A stretch of DNA of 64,000 bases from Crambe crambe (Eukaryota > Porifera > Demospongiae > Poecilosclerida > Crambeidae). The stretch is taken from contig OZ004591.1 in assembly GCA_963924555.1 (NCBI GenBank), forward strand, positions 5,766,001 through 5,830,000, given 5' to 3'. Positions 1 to 19,173 of this stretch are shown one piece after another (the stretch's first letter is position 1; each line of letters starts with the position of its first letter). The translations under genes were made by a program, and so were the position numbers. The notes under the pieces were generated by a model. It made no database searches. It was not told where the DNA came from and was given only the letters and a program-made list of their open reading frames with translations.

Positions 1-1585
1 GAACTCCCTCATCACTTTTTAAAACTTTATAGCTAGTGTATTAGCTATAGAGCAGAGCCTCCAATAAAGGACATGCACACTCCAAAAGAGGATATATATA
101 TACTTTTGAAAAAAATTAATACCTGCGCTATGTTTATACGTGGGATAAAATGTATCTTTAATGATCTCCCTCTGAACTGGATCCCTAAAATGAGGCCACT
201 CCTAGCTATATTGTCACAATGTATGCTTTCAAATGTAAATGCACCAGGCCCAAGGGGGTGGTCTGCTCCAAAAGAGGAGAATCTCTCTACAAAACGACAA
301 ACAAAAGGCTGTGTGCATTCCATTATTCAGGGGTTCCACTGTATAGTCTATATAAAAACAAACATACACTTTGTAAGGCTTTGCTTTATGTGCTTGACAC
401 ATCATTAGATCATCATAGAGCTTTTTGAAACTGTGGCCATTTTGAGTGAGATTTGAAATTAAGTATTCTGCTGTGTCAGTATTCCAATCTTCCAAAACTG
501 TTAGCATGAAAAAAAATTACCTTTTATCAGTCAATCACATGAATGCTTACAGTAAATGATCTGTCTCTTCCCCCATGTTATGAGATTGCTCTCCATCAAA
601 ATTTGAAGCAATATTTCCCTATCACTCGTTTCAAATCGTAAATCTGCAACCTAAGTGTAGCAATGAGCACAAACAGTTATGATCTATAGCTTGCTATAAT
701 CTATATAGCCATACTTCAGAGAGTCGAGATGAGAATTCTTGAGATATCACAGTGGTAAAGTTGGGCCAAGCATCTGTGTAAAAATTTGCTTCTGCCCTCT
801 TCTCCTGCACATCTTTTGCAACGTGCCACATCTAGCAAAGTAATATATAGGTAATTGAAGTTGTGGTTGAATTGGCGGGGATTTTTCCCGCGTTGTGGTT
901 AGAAAAAGCAAGCGCGCATTTGTAAACATTCATTAATTAACACGCGCACTAATTTGAAGGTTGAACCGCCACCTTAATGTAACTTGAGTTTGTAGCTGAT
1001 GAGATATTGATTTGGGAGGTTAACTATTGGTGAATGACACTACTGCAGCTGTAGCTAAGCTACCAAAAATGTAGAATGGCATGCATGTACGCGAAAGATT
1101 CCCTATCAGAACTCTGCATGACCTTCATTGTGCTTCACAAAAATGTCTGGCTACTAGCATTCCATAATAAAATAAATCATTAACATACACTGAACTCTCT
1201 TCCTGCCTTTATGGCTTGATCTTCCACTTGGCCTACCCTTTGCAGTATGTCATACATCCCAGAAGCCAGATTATAGCCACTAATTACCTCAATATAGCTT
1301 CCTTCATCAAGTTGACCTGTTTAACAACGATAAAAGCCCTGTAGCTATCCATGCTTTGGAAGCTGCCTCAGCTCAATACATAAAGCTAGAAATCTTACTA
1401 TCACTGGAACAGCTATTTCCCACATGCTATGCCCAGCAGACCACAGTACTTAGCTATTCTATAGATTTTTCATGAAATTGATCAAAATTAATAATGGTTG
1501 ATAAATGACACTAATTTTCATGACATGATAAACACCTTAAGTTGTAACTCCTGAGTCCATGCAGGGCCTGAACTGTAGCTATAAG

Positions 1586-2069
1586 GTAAGTCAGGGTAAT
1601 TCTGAATACCTGAAAAGGAAGAGGAGTTTCAAGCCCAAACTTGATACAAATCTATTGCTCTATCTTTGCAACAACTCTTGAAGATCGGCTTCTTGTGCAC
1701 TGCTAACTCTGAATAATGCCCCTTGATTTTGAACTTCCTAAAACTTACTGGAGATTGTCAGCAGAATCAGATAATGATGAGTGATTGATCTAGCCCTCTG
1801 AAGGTGGCACTAGGGATGAAGTTTTGAAAAGCAAGTTGTAAGGCTAAGCAGCTTTATGCTTTGTGTGGCCATAACAATCATTCGGAATTACCCCAACCCA
1901 CCAATTTTTGAGTGCCTTTATTCTTGGCTCTATAATAAATAATTTAATCTATGAAACTTTCACTGCTAGTTAGAGAAAAGATTCAACTTTCATCTGCACT
2001 TTACAGCATGTTTCTATCTGCTCCCAGTCCATTTTCCCAAAAAAAATATTCAGAATTACCCTGACTTAC
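1586..2069. mobile_element. Inverted-repeat element, 22-base perfect arms
   Basis: The 22 bases at 1586-1607 recur as an exact reverse complement at 2048-2069 (arm begins GTAAGTCAGGGTAATT). The roughly 480-base unit has no coding capacity, so it looks like a non-autonomous DNA transposon (MITE). I could not see a clean target-site duplication, so the superfamily is not assigned. Confidence 0.65.
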
Positions 2070-2451
2070 TTTAACTATAGCTAAGTGCTGGTGATGAACT
2101 CATGGAGAGAAACAGGGTGGTCAAGCTAACTTAGAACATAATATGCTACAATAACTTCACCATTATCTTTACTATAGAATAAATAGGCTATAGCTAACTC
2201 TGAAGTATGACATACTTTTTCAAGCAAGCAGTAGCCCTTAGGGCATTGTTAGTGGCTAAGTTATTTGTATAAATTTAGCTATGCATAATAGCTAGCTACC
2301 AACAAAAGCTCACATGCTGTGATTGCAGTGATTTTTTGTCCTTCAGTGCTGCCATGATAATACTTAATTCTTGCTTCAGGACCCTCCTGAGAAGAGACAT
2401 TGTGATTAGTTTGGCCTGCTCAGTGTCCGGTAAATCATCTCCTTAGATTAT

Positions 2452-2462
2452 ACGCATGCGCA
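2452..2462. promoter_or_regulatory. NRF-1-like palindrome upstream of HYKK
   Basis: ACGCATGCGCA lies 36 bases before the HYKK ATG. It matches the core of the NRF-1/alpha-PAL site (GCGCATGCGC). Similar motifs precede several other start codons in this window. Function is inferred from motif and position only. Confidence 0.5.
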
Positions 2463-2498
2463 AGCAAAGCATACCACACCCACAACAACAAAACATCG

Positions 2499-3768
2499 AT
2501 GTCTATTCCGGGCCGTCTTCCTTTTCTCAGCAATGAAGCTCTTTCTAGAATTATCCGTAGTTATTTCAACTTCAAAGAAGTTCAGGAAAATTCCATCAAA
2601 TTATTGCCAGGCTATGATGACAGTAATTTCTACTTTAAGGGAGAGTATGTGGATGGTCACTTCGACAATGAATTTCTTCTCAAATTGAGAAACCCCCTTT
2701 ATATATCCCGCAATGAAGTGGAAGGATTAAATAGTTTAATGAGGCACCTCAACTCCTGTGGAATTACCTCATCCTACCCTCTGAGCAGCAACAAAGGCCC
2801 AGATGTTATCCAACTTATGAGTGAGGAACTAGTGGCAGAAATGAATCACAACCAGGTACAGGTAGGTCTAACAGACACGACAAGTGTAGAAGAATCACAT
2901 ATCAATGATATTAGCACAATCAAAGCTACTAGAGAAGTGAATGAGTATGAACCACAGTTTCACTATATGTGTCTCTTAACATTCCTACCGGGCAAACTAT
3001 TTGATCGTATTGAGAGAAAATATTTAACGCCAGCACTGCTCCTGGAAATTGGTGAAGTCATTGGAAAGACTGACAAAGAATTGATGGTAAGAGAGTAACT
3101 ACAGTATGTAGTGCTAAATCTTGAATTCTGTGTGTGCACAGGAAAACTTTTCAAACAAAGCTCTCGTATCACGGTACCATAACTGGGACTTAATGGAATG
3201 CCTGGAGGTAAAAAAGTATATTCGAGATATTGAAGACAGGAGTCAAAGAAACTGTTTAAGGAAAATACTGAAAGTGTTTGAGGAGGATGTTAGCCCTCGG
3301 ATACCGTCATTCAGGAGAGGAATCATTCATAATGATCTGAATGGTCTCAATATAGTTCTAGAATACAAAGAATCCAGTGATGCTTATCACTTTAAGGGAC
3401 TGATTGACTTTGGTGACTCTATCCTGTCATGCACTGTCTTTGACTTGGCAATATGTATTGCCCATATGCTGATGATGATAGCGAACTTGGAACCTGCGGC
3501 TTCCTCCAGTACTATAGTGGAATTTGTGGGACCACTGATTCATGGATACAACAGCATTCTTCCTCTTAATCCAGACGAGCTTCACTCGCTGTATCATCTG
3601 GTGCTGGCCAGGTGCTGCCAATCTGCAGTCTTTACCACTCGCTCAGCAAAAGCAGAACCATGGAACACTTATTTAGTCAATTACCCTAAGAAAGTGTGGA
3701 CACTCCTTGAGAAACTTGCAACCATTCCCAAAGAAGAAGTTGACAGCATTTGGAGGAGTTATCTTTGA
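2499..3768 (+). CDS. HYKK: Hydroxylysine kinase (aminoglycoside phosphotransferase fold)
   Basis: Two exons, 2499-3086 and 3142-3768, join in phase 0 across a 55-base intron (GTAAGA...CACAG) to give 404 residues; human HYKK is slightly shorter. HYKK phosphorylates 5-hydroxy-L-lysine from collagen breakdown, using GTP. The fold is visible: an N-terminal lobe with the family's LPGYDDSNF-type start, a catalytic loop GIIHNDLNGLN (H259, D261) and a metal-binding LIDFGDS (D285). Residues about 110-150 are a polar insertion that vertebrate HYKK seems to lack. The ATG follows an NRF-1-like motif and is the first in the open frame. The stop is only 101 bases before the PCCA start, so the 3' end must be very short or overlap the PCCA promoter. 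A related APH-domain kinase is the main alternative. Confidence 0.87.
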
Positions 3769-3869
3769 ACATACACACACCATAATTTTCCCCTCAATTA
3801 ACAAGTGACTGATTGATATGAGGTCAAGGGTTAAAGTGTGCGCTAAATAGAAAAGTGCTGCACTGAACC
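3769..3869 (+). promoter_or_regulatory. 101-base gap between HYKK stop and PCCA start
   Basis: This gap must contain the HYKK 3' end and at least part of the PCCA promoter and 5' UTR, unless the transcripts overlap or are joined. No AATAAA signal and no clear TATA box is visible. Confidence 0.4.
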
Positions 3870-12472
<8,603 letters not shown>

Positions 12473-13292
12473 CTATAGCTAGCTATATAAAATGATAATA
12501 TCTTTGATTCCCATAAGGTAAAGCGGGACTATTTCGAATGGCAGGTAATTCCGAGACTTCCGAGTAAGCTCAATGTTGGAGGATATAATCTATGTACTAC
12601 ATGTATAATAGTCTTTCTCATAAGCTTGAGGAGTTTTGGAAATATTTGACCCTTAGTGAAGAACTAGGGCCCCCCCCCCAGACTAACTTAGTGCAGAAGT
12701 AAAGTCTACTGTCTAGTCTCTAATGATGTTGCATATTAGTGGCTGCATTGTTTGAGTCACTAATGATGTTGCATATTAAGTAACTGCATTGTTGTTTGGC
12801 CACAACATGTATAGAACTTCATGAATATCATTACAGCTCATCAGGAGTAGTCATCAATGCACAATTTTGCACCCCCCCTATTTTTGGGGGGGTCCTCAAC
12901 CACCCCTGTAGGGGACACACTGTCACTGTGTTGTGTAACTAATTAGCCATAACTGTACATAGACTTGGTTGGCATGAAATAGACTTCATTTTTTGGAACT
13001 GCATTGTAGAACACCCTATAAAATTAAGGTGTAGCTACAAGTGGGAAGTGAAAAATTAATAAGGTATTATTATGAGCTTAAATCAGTAGCATGCAGCTAC
13101 CTATAGAGGAAGCATACAACCTAGCTCAGAATCAAAGTAATGGCATTGTAATTCAGTACTATTAATTTTCTTAGCTAAAAGAATACTACAGGTCATAATT
13201 ATGAAGCTACTAAAAAAGGTTGAAGCCAATGGCGTTGTACATAGCTAGTTAAATGTTAGTTCAGTTCCCAATGCATTGAAAGCACAAAGTTC
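12473..13292. other. Convergent intergenic region, PCCA to DRE-TIM gene
   Basis: Holds the 3' ends of two converging genes. A roughly 50-base unit around CTAATGATGTTGCATATTA is present twice (12718-12800), and a short C/G hairpin (CACCCCCCCTATTTTTGGGGGGG) lies near 12871. No coding sequence is seen. Confidence 0.5.
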
Positions 13293-14981
13293 TCACTCGC
13301 TCTCCTTTGTACGAATAGTTTCATCACGCATTGCCGGTATGAGCCCCTTCTCAAATATAATTTTGAGCAATTCAGTTGTATTCGGGGTTTCAGGATACTG
13401 ACGGAGTGCCCACTTGATATAGACAGAGAATTCCTTCCAGTCGACCAATCCATCGCTGTCCATATCGATTGCCTTCAGCCCCTTTTTCGCAACACTGCAG
13501 TGGTAACAGCCAAAGTAGGGAGCCATGAAGCCATGATAGAAGCTATCAAACTGGAGACAGTCATCACCTTGTACTTCGTCTCGCATGTCCCATCGGTCCC
13601 ACTCCTTGCGAATCTCGTCTATCAGTTCTTGATGGTGTACTTTTTTGGGCTCAATTTTGGCTATTTCGTCACACATAGCTTCTGTCATCTTACCTCCGGA
13701 TCGATCAAATAGAAGAGCTATGCCAACTTTGCTCATGTATTCCTCTTTTCTCCCACCACGTAAGTCTAGAAGCATCTGCTCCTTCATCTTCCCTGCAATC
13801 TCATCGTTGAATTGTGGATCTTTGCCATAATGATTAGTTAGCGCGGTAATGATCATCTCTTTGGTTGCCAGTGTTGTGATGCGCTGGGGGGTCTTCACAT
13901 TGAAGAATTTGGCCATATCAAATTTTCCAATTCCCAAAAAGCCAAAGACCAGATCGACAGCTCTGTCACCATAGACACACTGTTTAGGATGAGGAGGCTT
14001 GCCAGTAGTGATTTCAGTTATGGCCCGAGCTGCGTTTCGCAGCTGGACACAGTTGTATTTTTCCAGGATTTTCTTGTTGCCCATGCGAATGAGATTGAGC
14101 ATGGTTACAGAGGAACATGCATGTCCCATAGCTGCACCTTCTTCACACAAGCTTGCCCACACGCCATCTGCCCCCGCACTCAGGCAGTCCAGAGCAGACG
14201 CAGTCTGCAGATCCCACTTCTGGTGAATATGAATGATGAATCTCCCATTGCTCCAGCCATTTTTATCCATTACTCTGCGAAGACTGGCCGTCCAGGCTTC
14301 CAACTCTTCTGGGAGATACTCTCCAAAGGGATCTTCAAAAGCCAATGCAAACATCTGCTCCTCCTTTGGGAGCGTGGCTAAGAACTTGACAAAGGTAAGA
14401 ACGCGCTTTGGAACAGTCGACATGGCAAATGGAAGATCACGCAAGTTGATGAGAATGCGAGCATCTTTGGAAATATTTTCACGAACCCATTTCATTCTTT
14501 TTCGAACAAGAGTGCACATATCATCAATGGTGAACTTTTCTCCCCATTTGCAATCCTCACTTGCAAGATCCATTTCAAAGAAAGTATGCTTCAGGCCGTA
14601 CTTTTTATTCTTCCTTAAACCAACAGGTATGGTCTCAGTGTCATAAGTACCATTTTTGATACCTTCACTGACTTCTGAAAATGAATAAAAATTGTCGAAA
14701 TCTTCACCTTGGTCTTTTAAGTACTGGACAAAATCATCATCCACACGTGTCATGTTGGCAAAAGAAGCTACAATAATATCTTTGATCCCACATTTCTTGA
14801 CTTGCTTAAGGATATCGATTTTATTTTGGAGAGTGTGACTTCGAAGCTGCCCGACTGTACTCTCTCGAATGGAGTTATCCAGAACGAAGAAATCGAGATT
14901 CTTAAGGCGTTCTCGCTTCTGCACTCGCACACCGTCGATGTGTTTTTTGATCTCACGCACTTCTTTATCGATATTGGTCAT
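13293..14981 (-). CDS. DRE-TIM metallolyase-like protein with C-terminal EF-hand
   Basis: A single uninterrupted frame of 562 residues, unlike its exon-rich neighbours. Residues about 25-330 look like the HMG-CoA-lyase/isopropylmalate-synthase (DRE-TIM) barrel: LDNSIRES gives the D35-R39-E40 signature, and HIHQKWDL gives the metal-binding H251-x-H253, followed by the Gly/Ala-rich SAGADGVWASLCEEGAAMGH. Residues about 330-480 match nothing I know. Residues 506-517 (DMDSDGLVDWKE) are a canonical EF-hand loop with D506, D508, D510, D514 and E517. So a carbon-carbon lyase or synthase core appears joined to a calcium sensor; the substrate is unknown. It is not classic HMGCL, which is about 320 residues with no EF-hand and a mitochondrial presequence. 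The start is the first ATG of the frame, 74-116 bases from two ACGCATGCGCA motifs. Confidence 0.82.
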   Translation of the reverse strand: MTNIDKEVREIKKHIDGVRVQKRERLKNLDFFVLDNSIRESTVGQLRSHTLQNKIDILKQVKKCGIKDIIVASFANMTRVDDDFVQYLKDQGEDFDNFYSFSEVSEGIKNGTYDTETIPVGLRKNKKYGLKHTFFEMDLASEDCKWGEKFTIDDMCTLVRKRMKWVRENISKDARILINLRDLPFAMSTVPKRVLTFVKFLATLPKEEQMFALAFEDPFGEYLPEELEAWTASLRRVMDKNGWSNGRFIIHIHQKWDLQTASALDCLSAGADGVWASLCEEGAAMGHACSSVTMLNLIRMGNKKILEKYNCVQLRNAARAITEITTGKPPHPKQCVYGDRAVDLVFGFLGIGKFDMAKFFNVKTPQRITTLATKEMIITALTNHYGKDPQFNDEIAGKMKEQMLLDLRGGRKEEYMSKVGIALLFDRSGGKMTEAMCDEIAKIEPKKVHHQELIDEIRKEWDRWDMRDEVQGDDCLQFDSFYHGFMAPYFGCYHCSVAKKGLKAIDMDSDGLVDWKEFSVYIKWALRQYPETPNTTELLKIIFEKGLIPAMRDETIRTKESE

Positions 14982-15054
14982 GGTTTGCTCCCCGTGTCTT
15001 CGTATTTCGCCGCATAAAGCACAGAGCTAGCTAGCTTCATTTAAATAGGTGTTC

Positions 15055-15097
15055 ACGCATGCGCAAATAAAAGCATTATTGTTGTTACGCATGCGCA
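15055..15097. promoter_or_regulatory. Paired NRF-1-like palindromes upstream of the DRE-TIM gene
   Basis: ACGCATGCGCA occurs twice, at 15055-15065 and 15087-15097, 32 bases apart and 74-116 bases before the start codon at 14981. Spacing and duplication suggest a real promoter element; binding is inferred. Confidence 0.55.
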
Positions 15098-15583
15098 CTC
15101 AATTGCTATGCTGTATATTATCATTTTGTAGAATCTGAACGCAGCGAGGATGAAGACTTATTCCATTGGCAGTGGTGACTATAACTAGCTAGAGGGGGAG
15201 TGCATGAGCACGTGTACTGTATTACTAAATAACTGTACAATGTTACAGTGCATTATGGTTGTAATTGTACAAGTTTGAAGTGAGGTAGCTAGAGCTCTCA
15301 CATGCAATATGACACTGTAAGGGTACACTACAATCATTACTGTTTTGATGCAACAGTCATCATCCTTTGAAAGCTGGAAGGCAGCTTCAACAGAGCTGTG
15401 ATTGGAATGAAGGTGCATGATTTATGAAGCAATATAACATAGTGACAATGATGTTACAAAACTGCACTAGCATAACACAATATTAGTTATCTCCACTCTT
15501 TTGTGAAATGTATTTATAAGTTGAAATAGCTCCGGCTATAGCTATATATCTATAGCTCTCATAACATCAAGACAGCTTGTCTT

Positions 15584-18500
15584 TCACTTCTTCTCTTGCA
15601 AGTTTGTCAACAAAAGAGAAATCTGCAATATAGAATTTAATTTATATCACACCAGCTAATTAAACAGGTGGTCATAATAAAGAGGAATCATGTGCCGACA
15701 AGAAGATAATAGAATAACAACAAACCTAAATAATTATGGGACACTAGCTCTGTGATACTAACATCTTGCAATCAATCATAAATTGACTGCAATCACCTAC
15801 AGTGTATAAGTTATACAACTCTAGCTAGCTATAACTACTGATAAAGAATACTCAGAGAAGGTTCCCTTTCTCAATACCTCCAAAAAAGGACAACGTCTCA
15901 AAAATGGCCGTCAATTTAGCATTTGTGTTTGGAATTCTTCTTACATTGGTTAGTAGCTAATGGTACTGTATAGCCCCCACAAGACTATACCCATGCATGG
16001 TGAATCCATTCATAGTAAGTTGCTACATGTATAGCTGCAGGATTTCTGTGGATCCAAAATCAAAGGATTTGGAACAAAAGAGCATGCATGTCTTTGCTAC
16101 AAATGAATCCTGAAAGGTATAGCTATCATTGTCATGGATACAGAATGTATTGGCTTGGCTAATATGTAACATCCCTAAAGGTTAATACCACAAAGTCAAG
16201 AGTTGCATCCACCTAGATACTGATGACTTATCCACCCTAGATACTAATGGCAGTGACCTTATAGCTTCCATAAGTTTTAGCTAATTGACTCCAAATGCAG
16301 TCCCAACAGCAATCATTCCTCTAAGGAGGTGACCTAAGTTTTGACTTCCAATTTTTTTTTTCAGTGCTTTCATCTGGCAGGTTAAATCATTCATGATGCA
16401 AAAATTCTATACTAATTTTGAGTTGCTGTTAGCAATGAACTTAAAAAAATTAATATTCTGCAGGAATGTGTATAAAGCTGACAATGCTATAATTATCAGT
16501 TTGATGCCACAGTCATAATCCTTTTGAAAGAAGGCATGCAGCTTCAAGTCAACAATTCTTGTGTTGGTATGAAGCTGATAATATACTTTGTTAGCTAAAA
16601 AGAGGGAGAGACTCTTACAGATGTTCCTTCAATGTTTTAACCCTAAACAGTATCCTTGTTTTGGTTACAGAATGTATATGCATCTGGTTAATATATAATA
16701 TTACACTTGAGATCTTGATCCAAGAAGTGAAATTTTGACTTGCACAATGATACAGCAATAACAGAAGCTTTATATGCACACACTCTATAATGCATCTTTT
16801 ATTATTCCAGTGAGGTCCTTTGAAACTCAACTGTTAAGGTTTGATACAGCATACCTGCTAAAAGGGATAACCAAACAATCCCTGTACGTCTACATACATT
16901 ACATTTACCTGCTCTTGAGAAGGACAAGAGATAATGTATTGATCTTCATTCGAATAATGCTCGGCAACAATTTCCTCTAAGTCTTCGAAAACTTTCAATA
17001 TGCTAGCCTGATAAAATCTGATATTATCATACAGTGGAACCTGACTTAGTGGTCACCCGGACAAAATGAAATGTCCCAAAGAGATAACATGATTCTTAAT
17101 TTTCATATTAGAGGTAGGGTCATTATATTAAGAGGTCACCTCAGTCTTCTAAGGGTGACCATTATAACCAGGTTCCACTCATTGATATAGCATCAAAAAT
17201 ATGGAAATAGAATTCCCTACCTGCTTACCCGGCATGGTCGAAAGAGAATATGCTCAGTCTCTTCATTGGCTAAATAGAGGGAGAGACTCTTACTGATGAC
17301 AGGAATCTGTGCCTTCAGTACCTTCTGCTCCTCCATGACTACCTTATGCAGTTCATCTGAAATTATAATTTTCACGTACATTTTTACTATATTGTAATCC
17401 AGTCACCCTTGGACCCCAATAAAGCAACCGGATTGGAGGAGTTGTACACAATGGAAGATTTCTAAGCAGCCTTATGATCTATACTTTTAGCTTACCTGCA
17501 GAAGCAAAAGGCTGTTGGTGAAGCAATGTGTTGGGGTCCAGTTTGTCCTTGATGGCAACTTGCAGGATGACTTGTATACGAGACATGAGGGCCTTGAGAG
17601 GTGTGGTCAACTCAGAGGATATCTCGGAGATGAAACGCTCGCAAACTCTCTTCAACTGCATGTCAACTTCCTAAAATTTAACAGAACATGTGATCATGTA
17701 TCAATTTGGTAACATTGAATTTTAGTATCCACTGCAGTAATAAAGTTTCCAGGTTGAATTTACTTCAAATGGGGAATGGGCCAGGCATACGGGAACTAGT
17801 CAACTAGAGATTAAAAAATCCTGAAATTCGATAAGTGGCAATTAAAAGAGCAGCTTAGTATATAGACTGTATTGGAGCATTTTTGGTAATAGCCTTTTAT
17901 GATTTATCCCAAAGTTCTGTCACATGCTCTACTACCTCACCAAATTTCAGCCCCCAGTCTAGAGTGGCCATTTTGATCTGGATGTTGCATTCATTGCCAG
18001 ATCTCCTTTTGTATTGGTGCCAGGTGGAACATAATTCAATACTACGTAAAATACATTCTCACATTCCAATGTATAGCCAGCTTAATTTTAGTCAATGCTG
18101 CAGCTAAAGAGATCATTATGTATAAGCACCCAACCAGTCACAACTTGCCACTAACTCAATTTAGAGTGCAAGCTTGTTACGGCCAGAGGTGATTCAAACC
18201 CATATCCACCTAATCAAGCTCATTACAAGAAGAAGAATTATTAGCAAAGGTGGGTTCATTCTTCTCAACCCCAACCCACCACAGTAGACACTATAGGCAT
18301 TCCAAACAACTCCCTCATACAATTAATGTTGTTTCACACTATACATGTTTGAGTACTCTAGCTACTCCCTCATACAATTTAATGTTGTTTTGCACTATAT
18401 ATACTCTAGCTACTCCCTCATACAATCTACTCCCTCATACAATCTACTCCCTTGTATACAATTTAATGTTGTTTTGCACTATAGCTACATGTTTGAGTAC

Positions 18501-19138
18501 TCCCTCATACACTTTGCACTATAAGCATTCCAAATATTACGTTAATTTGCATTTTGAGGCTGGTAGTTGTGATAAAAATAACTACAATGAAGCCACGCCT
18601 ATCAATCTTTTGCTCTAAAAAGATCTTGCTTTCCCATAAATTATATGAAATACCAGTATGTAGTGGACCTGAATATGTTTCTGTGTATTGTAACAGATGA
18701 TTCATCTCTAAGTTTAATCAAAATACTCCTCAGGACACTTTCTCAAATCAATTCAAAAAAGAAAAAGAAAAAAAAAGGCTTGCTTAAAGGTTCCATAATT
18801 ATGGTAATGACCTTTCTGGAGTCCAAGTGGGTTTCCATTATCTCAGGTGCTCCTTCGATGAAGAACTCAAGGAAGGCATTGTTGCCACTGAGAGAGAAAA
18901 AACGAGACCTTTTCTTCAGCAAACCATAAGCAGCAGCTGTGTTAATTAAGCAAATAAAAATTAATTTTTAGCAAAATGTGATCTCACTCATTGCATTAAT
19001 AGCAACTACATAAGTGTCATTCTTCATGAGTGTGGTACGCTTATGGAACTCTGTATCAGACAGTATCATCTCCCTTTTCTCAAATAGTGCTTTTAAAATA
19101 GCTATCAAAAAGTTTTTTGTAGTGTAATTTTTGTTGCT

Positions 19139-19173
<35 letters not shown>

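Larger units (their letters stand above)
1..2498. other. Non-coding left flank
   Basis: I see no convincing gene here. Open frames are short and show no domain. The stretch holds an old CAGTGGAACC-type transposon end near 312-345 (reverse strand), an inverted-repeat element at 1586-2069, and the HYKK upstream region from about 2400. An exon of an off-window gene cannot be excluded. Confidence 0.5.

Noticed and set aside
13500..14646. Several plus-strand open frames of 60-137 residues
   Set aside because: All lie opposite the 562-residue DRE-TIM/EF-hand gene and are shadows of its codon pattern.
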